From: Arthrobacter rhizophilus
GTDB lineage: Bacteria; Actinomycetota; Actinomycetes; Actinomycetales; Micrococcaceae
Assembly (NCBI RefSeq): GCF_026241105.1
Contig: NZ_JAPFFT010000033.1
Location: 1-33,896 of the forward strand
Direction of reading: 5' to 3'
Length of the DNA stretch: 33,896 nt
The notes beneath the pieces were generated by a model. The model searched no databases and had not been told where the DNA came from. It was given only the letters and a program-made list of their open reading frames with translations. Shown here in pieces: positions 23,082-31,246 of the stretch. Position 1 is the first letter of the stretch, and every line of letters begins with the position of its first letter. The translations under genes were made by a program, and so were the position numbers.

Positions 23082-23633
23082 ATGCCCCTTGCCAATCTGC
23101 TCGCCAGCCTCAGCGCACTTCCTGAATCGGGATCGCGAGACGCGTATCTGCGGTTCCTGAACTTGGCGGGGGATGCCGCGTTGCGTCGAAATGGTGGGCC
23201 GGAGCATGTCACGGGGTCCTGCTTCGTGTTTTCGCCTGAATTCGATTGTGTTCTCCTGTGTTTCCATCGCAAGGGGCAGTTCTGGGTGCAGTTCGGCGGT
23301 CACATCGAGTCGAAGGACGCGTCGGTGGCGGAAGCTGCACAAAGGGAGGCTCGCGAGGAGTCCGGAATTGATGACCTTGTCCTGCTTTCTCCAGCGATCG
23401 TGGATCTTGACCGACACGATCTGCATGGCGGATTCTCATGTACAGCCCACTGGGATGTGGGGTTTGCCGCGGCCGCAGACCCAGATGTGGAGATCGCCGT
23501 GAGTGATGAAAGCGAGGACGTCCGCTGGTTCTCGATCAATGAATTGCCAGTTCAAGTGCCGGAGGGCTTCTGCGCGCGCTTGGAACACGCCCGGCGCACC
23601 GCGATGTCACTGAGTAGGACGCGGATCGGTTAA
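23082..23633 (+). CDS. NUDIX hydrolase
   Basis: A 183-residue NUDIX-domain protein. The NUDIX box is GGHIESKDASVAEAAQREAR followed by EESGI, a common actinobacterial variant with two extra residues and Asp at the first acidic position; the catalytic REAREE is intact. Flanking strands (SCFVFSPEFDCVLLCFHRKG before, STAHWDVGFAAA-like after) fit the fold. It would hydrolyse a nucleoside-diphosphate-linked substrate with Mg2+; the substrate is unknown. ATG 23082 is preferred over an in-frame GTG at 23064; a GGCAGG lies directly before it and leaderless initiation is possible. It is followed immediately by a broken second NUDIX gene. Confidence 0.88.
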   Translation: MPLANLLASLSALPESGSRDAYLRFLNLAGDAALRRNGGPEHVTGSCFVFSPEFDCVLLCFHRKGQFWVQFGGHIESKDASVAEAAQREAREESGIDDLVLLSPAIVDLDRHDLHGGFSCTAHWDVGFAAAADPDVEIAVSDESEDVRWFSINELPVQVPEGFCARLEHARRTAMSLSRTRIG

Positions 23634-23967
23634 CAGTCATCGCTGGCGCGGCCTCGTACCTCCTGGCGGACGAGTGGAATCGGGCGAGACGCCGCGCGAG
23701 GGCGCAATTCGCGAACTTGCGGAAGAGACCGGCGTCGAACTCCCTATTGCCGACCGCCCGGCTTTCGCGGCTGCCCGCTCATACCGGTCAGACTGGTCAG
23801 CGACACTGAACTTGTCCTACTGGACGATCGCAGACCCCGCGATGGAGCTCGTGCCGGAGGCTGGACAGCCCGCGCGCTGGGTCGACGTTCGCTCGGACTA
23901 GCGAACGTTCCACAAGCCGGATGAGGCTGTAATTGCCCAGTTTGCAGAACAACAAAGCAACTATTGA
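23632..23967 (+). pseudogene. Second NUDIX hydrolase, 5'-truncated remnant with an in-frame stop
   Basis: The frame encodes RWRGLVPPGGRVESGETPRE and then GAIRELAEETGVEL, a perfect NUDIX box, but nothing upstream provides the first strands or a start; the frame becomes recognisable right at the previous gene's stop. After PARWVDVRSD there is a TAG (23899-23901), and the same frame continues RTFHKPDEAVIAQFAEQQSN to TGA 23965-23967, which resembles a normal NUDIX C-terminus. GTG 23674 could start a 75-residue peptide but would cut the NUDIX box. Probably decayed after rearrangement. 23968-24072 shows nothing. Confidence 0.7.
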
Positions 23968-24072
23968 CCGCTACGGCTGCTGCTCGCAGTTGAACGGGGG
24001 TGGCATTGCGTCGGCGACTCGGGAGGGCGGATGGCTCAGCGATCGTTTCAGTATCGACGTCTTCGCTACAAA

Positions 24073-24507
24073 TCAGGCTGCGACCATGAAAATGTCTACC
24101 GGATCCTGCGTTTCCAGGACAAAGCCGTGGCGTTCGTAGAGGCGTCGGGCCGGGCTGCCTTGGAGCACGTTAAGCCGGAACGGCCGGTGGTCCTTGGACT
24201 CGCCCATGACCCACTGGAGCACGCCGGCCCCAAGCCCTTGCCCCTGGAATCCAGGAGCGATGTAGAAGTGTTCGATCCACAGTGCTTCGGGTTCCGGGCG
24301 GACAGCGATGACACCGGCTGCTTGCCCTTCCACGGCAATGACGAAGGTGTGTTCCGGCTGGAACGCATTCAAGAACCGCTCCCTGACGCGGACCGGATCC
24401 CAACGGCCAAGCCGCTCCAAATCCGGACGCATGACGACGGCGCGCAGTTCGGCGATCCAGTCGGCATCGGTGGGCAGGGCGGGACGGAGCGAGAATTCGG
24501 CAGGCAC
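24073..24507 (-). CDS. GNAT family N-acetyltransferase
   Basis: A 144-residue GNAT domain starting about VPAEFSLRPALPTDADWIAE. The acetyl-CoA loop is IAPGFQGQGLGAGVLQWV, and the end has SPARRLYERHGFVLE. The substrate is unknown. The start is uncertain: GTG 24507 gives the usual N-terminus, TTG 24519 adds four residues and has GGGG just before it. An exact 12-base tandem duplication (TCAACCCCAATC at 24516 and 24528) lies in the leader. It lies 44 bases downstream of the hydroxyacid dehydrogenase gene on the same strand, so co-transcription is likely. Confidence 0.85.
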   Translation of the reverse strand: MPAEFSLRPALPTDADWIAELRAVVMRPDLERLGRWDPVRVRERFLNAFQPEHTFVIAVEGQAAGVIAVRPEPEALWIEHFYIAPGFQGQGLGAGVLQWVMGESKDHRPFRLNVLQGSPARRLYERHGFVLETQDPVDIFMVAA

Positions 24508-24551
24508 TGGACTATTCAACCCCAATCTCAACCCCAATCGGCGTCCCCGAA

Positions 24552-25526
24552 TCAAGAAGTAAGCACCCGCATCGGATTCCCCCGCACCCACGCGCGGACG
24601 TCCTCGAAGGCCTCGCCATAGAAACGGGCATAGCTTTGCGAGGTGACGTAACCCAGATGCGGCGTCAGCACGGTGCGCGGGGCCGTGAGCAGGGGGTGTC
24701 CGGCCGGCAGGGGTTCGACGTCGTACACGTCCAAGGCCGCTCCGCCGAGCCACCCCTCGTTGAGGCCTCGAAGGAGGGCATCCTCGTCCACGATTGGCCC
24801 GCGGGCTGTGTTCACCAGAACGCTGTCGGGGCCAAGGAGGCGCAGTTCGTCCTCCCCGACGATGCCCCGGGACCGTTCCGATAACCGCACGTGCAGGGAG
24901 ACGACGTCGGCCTCCCGGAACAGTGCCTCTTTGCTCACCTTCCTGGCGCCAGCCGCGGCGGCAGTCTCTTCGGTGAGGTTCGGACTCCAAGCAATGACGT
25001 CCATCCCGAACGCCTTCGCGTAACCGGCCACCTTTCTCCCGATCCGGCCCAGTCCCAGTATCCCCAAGGTCTTCCCGGACAGCTCGAAACCGACGGTGGA
25101 TTGCCATTTGCCGCCGCGCAGCCGGCGGTCTTCGAATGGCACGCTGCGTGCGAAAGCCAGAAGCAGGGCCCACGTTAGTTCGGCCGCCGCATCGGGCGAC
25201 CCACCGGTTCCACAGACAGTGATGCCCTGCTCCTCGGCTGCGCGCAGGTCGATGGCTGCGTTGGCCATCCCGGTGGTGACCAGGAGCTTGAGATTAGGCA
25301 GTTGCTGGAGGCGTTCGGCGTCGAAGACCGTGCGTTCCCGCATGGCAATAATGATGTCGAAGTCACAGAGGGGTGCCTCGATGTTTTGCCCGCGCGGCAT
25401 CTGGCCGCTGGCAAACGGTTCGGTGAAGACTGTGACCTCGACTCCATCGGCTACGAGATCGTTCCACGGGGCGTAGTCGTGGGCGACTCGTTGGTAGTCG
25501 TCAAGGATGGCAAGGCGCTGGGCCAT
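24552..25526 (-). CDS. D-2-hydroxyacid dehydrogenase family protein
   Basis: A 324-residue NAD-dependent 2-hydroxyacid dehydrogenase (SerA/formate-dehydrogenase-like superfamily). The NAD-binding loop is LGILGLGRIGRKVAGYAKAF (residues ~146-165). The catalytic arginine lies in VNTARGPIVDEDALL, and the catalytic histidine in LTPHLGYVT near the C-terminus. It interconverts a 2-keto acid and a D-2-hydroxy acid; the substrate cannot be told. ATG 25526 has AAAAGGA about 9 bases upstream; the longer frame to 25655 overlaps the upstream gene and has no family similarity. It sits 62 bases behind the frameshifted binding-protein gene, same strand. Confidence 0.93.
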   Translation of the reverse strand: MAQRLAILDDYQRVAHDYAPWNDLVADGVEVTVFTEPFASGQMPRGQNIEAPLCDFDIIIAMRERTVFDAERLQQLPNLKLLVTTGMANAAIDLRAAEEQGITVCGTGGSPDAAAELTWALLLAFARSVPFEDRRLRGGKWQSTVGFELSGKTLGILGLGRIGRKVAGYAKAFGMDVIAWSPNLTEETAAAAGARKVSKEALFREADVVSLHVRLSERSRGIVGEDELRLLGPDSVLVNTARGPIVDEDALLRGLNEGWLGGAALDVYDVEPLPAGHPLLTAPRTVLTPHLGYVTSQSYARFYGEAFEDVRAWVRGNPMRVLTS

Positions 25527-25588
25527 GGGAGGTCCTTTTGCTCGACGGTGCAGGCTATTACGAAACCTACACCGCCGAGCATGGATAC

Positions 25589-26570
25589 TTAGCTCTTCGG
25601 AAGGCCCGGCGGGTTCAGTTCCGACTTCGCAATACCCTCTGAAGACAACCCCCAACGGTCCAAGATCTTCCCGTACGTGCCGTTTTGGATCAGTTTGTTG
25701 AGGGCTGCCTGGGCTGCAACGGCAAGACCGTTGCCCTTCTTGGTGGTGAACGCAATGTCCGCCTTCAGAGGCCAGCCGCCGTTGACTGTTCCCACCTGCT
25801 TGGTCTTGCCGTCCTTTGCGGCCTTGTAGGCAGCTCCAGCGTTCGGGCCGAACGTCAGGTCCGCGCGGCCGGATTGCACGGCGAGCGTGGAAGCGGAGTC
25901 GTCGTCGTAGTACTGGAACTCAACCGGCTTCAGCCCGTTCTTCTTGTTCTCGGCGTCCCAGCGCAACAGGATCGCCTCTTGGTTGGTGCCCGAGCCCACG
26001 ATGATGCGCTTGCCCGCCACGTCCTTGGCTTCCTTGATCTCACCGATGGTGGAGTCGCTCTTGGCGTAGAAGCCCAGGAGGTCCGTGCGATAGGTGGCGA
26101 AGTCGAATTTCTCCTTTCGCGCCTCTGTGACCGTGACGTTGGAGAGGACGGCCTCGTACTTGCCCGATTCAACACCCAACGGCCAATCGGCCCAAGCTAC
26201 GGGAAGGACTTCAACCTTCAGGCCCAGGGTTTCTCCGACCGCGTAGGCGAGATCGACTTCGTTGCCGATGAGGGTCTTGTTGTCCGTCGCGAAGAGGCTC
26301 AGCGGAGCGGTGCCGCCTGTGGTCACCACGGTGAGTTTGCCGTCAGCCTTGATGGCCTCCGGGACGAGCGCCGCAGCGGCGTCGTCCTTGGTTACAGCGA
26401 AGCGGTTCTGATCCGGTGATAGGTTGAAGGTCTTGCCGGCCACGCTGGCGGTGGGAGACGACGACGGCGCTGACGCCGCTGAGGCGCCCGGGTCCGAGCA
26501 TGCGGCGAGGCCGAGTCGTGGTCACGGCGAGTGCCAATGCGGTGCCTGTTTTGAGGCGTGAAATAGCCAT
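25589..26570 (-). pseudogene. ABC transporter substrate-binding lipoprotein, frameshifted in the signal peptide
   Basis: From ATG 26570 (AAGGGGA ribosome-binding site) the frame reads MAISRLKTGTALALAVTT and then runs out of phase. One extra base near 26516 separates it from the frame that continues LGLAACSDPGASAASAPSSS and the intact binding domain (KLTVVTTGGTAPLSLFATDN; GKRIIVGSGTNQEAIL). The lipobox LAAC lies just after the shift. A GTG at 26443 could start translation but would leave a protein without export signal. So this is a pseudogene, or a sequencing error. It is a close paralogue of the binding protein at 12250. No permease or ATPase gene accompanies it. Confidence 0.85.
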
Positions 26571-26641
26571 GGAGTCCCCTTCGAAAATGCCGGATGGTGT
26601 GCTTGTGGCAGCAACTATCCGGCAGGGTCCAAGGCGGGTCA

Positions 26642-26659
26642 AAGCGGTTTGAAACGCTT
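26642..26659. promoter_or_regulatory. Imperfect palindrome upstream of the binding-protein and SnoaL-like genes
   Basis: AAGCGGTTTGAAACGCTT matches its reverse complement at 14 of 18 positions (arms AAGCG/CGCTT). It lies in the divergent 192-base spacer between the frameshifted lipoprotein gene (26570) and the SnoaL-like gene (26763). An operator is possible; nothing else marks the spacer. Confidence 0.3.
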
Positions 26660-26762
26660 GGATACAGGGGTTAACCCACGTTCATTCGAGGTCCCGAGAG
26701 GTCACACTCGGGCACGGTGTAGGCTTCCCACACACAACCGCCGACACTTGAGGAGATTTTTC

Positions 26763-27191
26763 GTGAGCAACGAGCAAACCCCGGTTACACAGGCACTGGA
26801 TTCCTACGCCGCCGCCGTCCATGCGAAGGACGTCGACGCATTCACCGCGCTCTACGACGACAACGTCCACATCTACGATTCCTGGGGGCAATGGCAATAC
26901 ACGGGAATCGATGCCTGGCGATCGATGGCGGGCGAATGGTTCTCCTCACTTGGCGACGAGCGCGTGCAGGTCGAATTCAACGATGTGCAGTCCGTCGCGG
27001 GGGAGGACGTAGCTTTCGGGCATGCGGCCGTCACCTTCGCTGGTATCGCGGCGGGCGGCGAACGGCTGCGGGCGATGACCAACCGCTTCACCATTTGCCT
27101 TGAGAAGAAGAATGGCACCTGGAAGATCGCGCACGAGCACTCTTCCCTACCCATCGACATGGAGACCGGCAAGGGTATCTTCACGAGCTGA
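26763..27191 (+). CDS. SnoaL-like / DUF4440-type (NTF2 fold) protein
   Basis: A 142-residue NTF2-fold protein of the SgcJ/EcaC or SnoaL-like kind: helix LDSYAAAVHAKDVDAFTALY, then DDNVHIYDSWGQWQYTGIDA, AAVTFAGIAAGGERLRAMTN and the C-terminal KNGTWKIAHEHSSLPID. Such proteins bind small molecules or act as isomerases or hydrolases; no catalytic set is clear. GTG 26763 is chosen because GAGGAG lies 8 bases upstream; the longer frame from 26649 runs through the operator-like spacer. The LLM oxidoreductase follows 111 bases downstream on the same strand. Confidence 0.88.
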   Translation: MSNEQTPVTQALDSYAAAVHAKDVDAFTALYDDNVHIYDSWGQWQYTGIDAWRSMAGEWFSSLGDERVQVEFNDVQSVAGEDVAFGHAAVTFAGIAAGGERLRAMTNRFTICLEKKNGTWKIAHEHSSLPIDMETGKGIFTS

Positions 27192-27302
27192 GACGGAACC
27201 CACGCAAGCGAGAGAAATAACCCGGGCGCCGCCGTCGTTGTCGCAAGGGTGGCCGGGAAACCGGCCCCTTGAACGAAACCACCTTCGAAAGGCCGGCATA
27301 AC

Positions 27303-28292
27303 GTGACTGTTCCCCTCTCCATCCTCGACCTGGCAATTATTGGCAAAGGCCAGACGGCGGCGGAGAGTTTCGCCGGGAGCGTCGCCATGGCGCAACTGGC
27401 CGAGCGGCTCGGCTACCGGCGGATTTGGTACGCCGAGCACCACAACATGGGCTCGATCGCTTCCTCGGCCACGAGCGTGCTGATTGCCCATATCGCGGCC
27501 AACACGAGCACCATCCGGCTAGGCTCCGGCGGGGTCATGCTGCCGAACCACTCGCCGCTCACCGTCGCCGAGCAGTTCGGCACGCTTGAGACGCTGCACC
27601 CGGGCCGCATCGACCTCGGCCTCGGACGGGCGCCCGGCAGTGACCAGAACACAATGCGTGCACTCCGCCGCGATCCCATGGCCGCGGACACATTCCCGCA
27701 GGACGTGTTGGAGTTGCAGGGCTACCTCACGGGACCTACGCGCATTCAAGGGGTCGAAGCGACGCCCGGCAAGGGCACCAATGTGCCGCTCTACATCCTC
27801 GGTTCCTCCCTGTTCGGGGCGCACCTCGCCGCGCAGCTCGGCCTGCCCTACGCCTTCGCCTCGCACTTCGCGCCCAACGCGCTGCAGGACGCCGTCGCCA
27901 TTTACCGCCGCGAGTTCAAGCCGTCTGAGCAACTGCAGGAGCCGCACGTGATCGCGGGAGTGAACGTGGTGGCTGCGGATTCGGCAGCCGAGGCCCAACG
28001 GCTGTTCCTTGAGGTCAAGCGGGACCGCGTCTCCCGTTTCCTGGGCGGTGGCCGCGAGTTCACCGACGCCGAAGCGGACCTGATCCTCGACTCGGCGCAA
28101 GGCCAGCACATCGCCCAAATGGTGAAGTACTCGGCAGTCGGCACACCGGAGGTGGTGCGCGATTACCTCGATGAGTTTGCCCGCCACGCCGACGCCGACG
28201 AACTGATCGTGGCCCACCAGAGCACTGGCACGGAGCAGCGCCTGCGGTCCGTGGAGCTGGTAGCGGAAGCCGTGGGGCTGACCCGGGTGTAG
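27303..28292 (+). CDS. LLM class flavin-dependent oxidoreductase (MsnO8/YhbW-like)
   Basis: A 329-residue luciferase-like protein of the group-1 type: SILDLAIIGKGQTAAESFAG, YRRIWYAEHHNMGSIASSAT, IRLGSGGVMLPNHSPLTVAE, GRIDLGLGRAPGSDQNT and a C-terminal VGTPEVVRDYLDEFA. Members are FMN- or F420-linked oxidoreductases with few known substrates. The start GTG 27303 is preceded by GAAAGG at about 11 bases. The nearby binding lipoprotein and this LLM repeat on a small scale the ABC/LLM pairing seen at 10.4-17.9 kb. Confidence 0.92.
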   Translation: MTVPLSILDLAIIGKGQTAAESFAGSVAMAQLAERLGYRRIWYAEHHNMGSIASSATSVLIAHIAANTSTIRLGSGGVMLPNHSPLTVAEQFGTLETLHPGRIDLGLGRAPGSDQNTMRALRRDPMAADTFPQDVLELQGYLTGPTRIQGVEATPGKGTNVPLYILGSSLFGAHLAAQLGLPYAFASHFAPNALQDAVAIYRREFKPSEQLQEPHVIAGVNVVAADSAAEAQRLFLEVKRDRVSRFLGGGREFTDAEADLILDSAQGQHIAQMVKYSAVGTPEVVRDYLDEFARHADADELIVAHQSTGTEQRLRSVELVAEAVGLTRV

Positions 28293-28306
28293 CTGACGCC
28301 CGGCTC

Positions 28307-28408
28307 GCGTCACGCCAAGCAGACTTTTGAAGCGCCCGACGGCGGCCTACCGCGGAATTGCGCGGAACGCACCGCTGCGCCGGACCAAAAGAATGCCTGG
28401 CGTGACGC
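28307..28408. repeat. 11-bp inverted repeat in the spacer before the trehalase-like gene
   Basis: GCGTCACGCCA (28307-28317) and its exact complement TGGCGTGACGC (28398-28408) flank 80 bases in the 220-base gap between the LLM gene and the HAD-GH15 gene. This could be paired operator half-elements or a long-loop hairpin. No T-run follows, so it is not a classic terminator. Confidence 0.35.
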
Positions 28409-28512
28409 ACCCCTGGTAAAGCAAACTCGTTACACCCCCGCAATACGCGGGTCATGGAGGCGAAACTCCGCGGGCGGAAACTGGACGAATCCACCCCGGA
28501 AGGATTGTCCCC

Positions 28513-31152
28513 ATGGCTACTCCGCTCAACCAGTCCGTGGCCGATTCGGCGCTGCTGACAAAATCGCTTCCGCTTGGCCTCCTGCGGACTTTCGCCCAGT
28601 CCGAGGCCGCCCACGACGGCATCACCCCGGAACTCCTCGCCGAGCTGAGGATGCTCGCCCGAACTCCGGGACTCCTGGTGGCTTGCAACTACGGCGGAAC
28701 CCTCTGCGCTGCGGAAGGCGTATCCACGGAAACGCTCCCGCTGGGGAGTGCCGCCGTCGCGCTCCGGGCACTGGCCGCACTGCCGAACACGCACACGGCC
28801 GTTATCTCCGGCAGATCGCTCCGGGACTTGGCCGCTGTTTCCAGGCTCCCCGCAGAGGTTCACCTGGTGGGTTCGCACGGCGCTGAGTTCGACATGACCT
28901 ACGCGTACAGCATCTCCATGGCCACAGAAGCCCTCCTTCAGCAGGCAGCCGCCGCCCTCAATGAATCCATCGGCTTCGAGACGGGCATCAGCATCGAACG
29001 CAAGCCCGTGGCCGTCGCGATCCACACAAGGCCGGCGACGCCTGCCGTCGTCGCACGGGTGACGCGCGAGGCGCACCAGATCGCCCGGGAATTGGGCCTG
29101 TTCTTCATTGTGGACGGGTCAGTGCTGGACCTCTCCATCGTGGAGCCCGCCAAGGACGCCGCGCTGGAGCATCTGCGAACACAGTTGGGGGCCAGCGCGG
29201 CCCTGTTTGCGGGCGACGCGGACAGCGATGAACTCGCCATCGCCACCCTGCGGGGCCCGGATCTTGGGCTGCACGTGGGAGACGGAGAAACGTCGGCGCG
29301 CCACCGACTGCCGGACCCGGAATCCTTCGCCAAGGTACTCGCCATCCTGTTCGAACTCCGCCGGGCGTGGCTGTTCGGCGAGGACGCAGTGGGGCTGGAG
29401 CGGCATTCGATGATCGGCAACGGGACCTCGACGGCTTTGCTCACCCCGGAGGCCAAGATTTGTTGGATGAGCCATCCACTCCCGGATTCAGGCTCCTTGT
29501 TTGCCCACATCCTCGGTGGCGATCCCGCCGGCCACTTCAGCGTGGAACCGGTCAAGACCTCGAAGGTTCTGGGCCAGCGCTATGTGGACAACACCATGAT
29601 CGTGGAGACGCGCTGGGCCGACGTCACAGTCACCGACTACCTTGAACCCGCACCGGACGGCATCACCAGCCTGGTCCGTGTCCTGTCCGGAACAGGCAGC
29701 GCCCGGATTGTTTTCGCACCACGCCCGGACTACGCTAACGCCCCGTTCAACATGGAAATCCGCGGCGAAGAGTTGCACGTTGTGGGCACCTCGGACCCCA
29801 TCATCCTCTTCGCTCCCGGGATCTCCTTCACCGTCACGAGCGACGGCAAGCACGGCACCGCCACCGCGGAAGTCAGCCTCGCGTACGGTCCCGTAGTCAT
29901 GAACCTCAGGTGCGGAGACACTGAGCCGACGACGCCGGACCCCACCGGAGAGCTCGCCCGGCGGGCCGCCGTCGCGCATCAATCGCGGCAGTGGGTCCGC
30001 GGGCTTGAGCTGCCCGACATGAAACCGTCGTTGGTGCGCCGCTCGGCGTTGGTCCTGAAGGCCTTGGTGCACGAACCCACAGGGGCAGTCCTCGCGGCGC
30101 CAACCACGTCGCTGCCGGAAGGGATCGGTGGTACCCGCAACTGGGACTACCGTTACTGCTGGCTCCGCGACGGTTCCATGACAGTCAACGCGCTGGTGGA
30201 TCTCGGTTCCACCGAGGAAGCGGACGGTTTCCTCCGCTGGCTGGGCCGCATCCTCGACAACGCGCCCGGGCCAGAATGGCTGCACCCCCTGTACTCCGTG
30301 ACCGGCTCCCCGCTGTCCACGGAGGCCATCATCGAAAGCCTGCCCGGTTACGCTGGCTCACGGCCCGTGCGGATCGGGAACGCGGCGGACCACCAGGTGC
30401 AGCTGGACGTTTTCGGACCGATCGCCGAGCTCATCCGCGGGCTCAGCAAACGTCGCGGCACCCTGCCGGACGAGCACTGGAAACTCATGGAGCAGATGGC
30501 CTCGGCCGTCCTGGCCCGCTGGCACGAACCCGACCACGGCATCTGGGAAGCCCGGCGTGCACCGAGGCACCATATCTACACCAAGGTGATGTGCTGGGTG
30601 ACGCTGGACCGGGCCATGCAGACGGCGGTCCTGTTCCGTCGCCCTATTGGAGCCGCGTGGGAGGAAACGGCCAACATCATTCGCTCCGAGGTCCTCCACG
30701 AAGGCTGGGACGATTCGGCCAGTTCCTACACCGTGGCCTACGACAGCCCGGACCTCGACGCGGCTGTGCTGCACATCGGACTCTCGGGCCTCCTGGATGT
30801 CCGCGACCAGCGCTTCCTGGACACCGTCACCGCCGTCGAGCGGGAACTTCGGGTGGGCCCCACCGTGTTCCGGTACAGGTACGACGACGGCCTGCCGGGT
30901 TTGGAGGGCGGGTTCCACATCTGCACCACTTGGCTGATTGAGGCGTATCTTGCCGTGGGCCGCCTGGACGATGCGCTGGAGTTGTTCAACCAGCTCGTGG
31001 CGCTGTTCGGGCCTACGGGTTTGCTTCCCGAGGAATTCGACCCCGGCACGGAGACCCATCTGGGCAACCACCCGCAGGCGTACTCGCACTTGGGTTTCAT
31101 CCGCTGCGCGCAGCTCCTGGACAGGTACCTCGACTCGGTGGACGAGGAGTAG
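28513..31152 (+). CDS. Degenerate trehalose-phosphatase (HAD) domain fused to GH15 trehalase-like domain
   Basis: An 879-residue two-domain protein. Residues ~40-285 align with trehalose-6-phosphate phosphatase: ISGRSLRDLAAVSRLPAEVH, LVGSHGAEF and GDADSDELAIATLRG. Motif I, normally D-x-D-G-T, is N59-Y60-G61-G62-T63-L64, so nucleophile and acid/base aspartates are both lost. Residues ~295-870 are a GH15 glucoamylase/trehalase domain: GNGTSTALLTPEAKICWMSH, GTRNWDYRYCWLRDGSMTVN and GLLPEEFDPGTETHLGNHPQ, which should include the catalytic base. GH15 actinobacterial relatives hydrolyse trehalose to glucose. The HAD half may only sense trehalose phosphate. ATG 28513 has GGAAGGA about 8 bases upstream. 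Confidence 0.9.
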   Translation: MATPLNQSVADSALLTKSLPLGLLRTFAQSEAAHDGITPELLAELRMLARTPGLLVACNYGGTLCAAEGVSTETLPLGSAAVALRALAALPNTHTAVISGRSLRDLAAVSRLPAEVHLVGSHGAEFDMTYAYSISMATEALLQQAAAALNESIGFETGISIERKPVAVAIHTRPATPAVVARVTREAHQIARELGLFFIVDGSVLDLSIVEPAKDAALEHLRTQLGASAALFAGDADSDELAIATLRGPDLGLHVGDGETSARHRLPDPESFAKVLAILFELRRAWLFGEDAVGLERHSMIGNGTSTALLTPEAKICWMSHPLPDSGSLFAHILGGDPAGHFSVEPVKTSKVLGQRYVDNTMIVETRWADVTVTDYLEPAPDGITSLVRVLSGTGSARIVFAPRPDYANAPFNMEIRGEELHVVGTSDPIILFAPGISFTVTSDGKHGTATAEVSLAYGPVVMNLRCGDTEPTTPDPTGELARRAAVAHQSRQWVRGLELPDMKPSLVRRSALVLKALVHEPTGAVLAAPTTSLPEGIGGTRNWDYRYCWLRDGSMTVNALVDLGSTEEADGFLRWLGRILDNAPGPEWLHPLYSVTGSPLSTEAIIESLPGYAGSRPVRIGNAADHQVQLDVFGPIAELIRGLSKRRGTLPDEHWKLMEQMASAVLARWHEPDHGIWEARRAPRHHIYTKVMCWVTLDRAMQTAVLFRRPIGAAWEETANIIRSEVLHEGWDDSASSYTVAYDSPDLDAAVLHIGLSGLLDVRDQRFLDTVTAVERELRVGPTVFRYRYDDGLPGLEGGFHICTTWLIEAYLAVGRLDDALELFNQLVALFGPTGLLPEEFDPGTETHLGNHPQAYSHLGFIRCAQLLDRYLDSVDEE

Positions 31153-31178
31153 GCCTCGCCCCACCAACCAACTCCCCG

Positions 31179-31245
31179 CCCAACTATCTCGCATTTTAAT
31201 GTCGTTTTCAGCGCTCAAAACGACATCTAGTGCGAGTCAGTTGGG
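31179..31245. repeat. 67-bp nested palindrome between convergent genes (REP-like or bidirectional terminator)
   Basis: Three nested arms are visible: an outer CCCAACT...AGTTGGG, a middle CTCGCA...TGCGAG and an inner 10-bp stem ATGTCGTTTT...AAAACGACAT with a short CAGCGCTC loop. The element ends one base before the AEC-transporter stop and begins 26 bases after the trehalase-like stop. The T- and A-rich inner stem could terminate both transcripts. Its size and layered symmetry also fit a dispersed palindromic repeat. Confidence 0.75.
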
Positions 31246-31246
31246 T

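Noticed and set aside
24516..24539. Tandem repeat before the GNAT gene as a microsatellite switch
   Set aside because: Only two 12-base copies are present and the unit length is a multiple of three, so copy-number change would not shift the frame.
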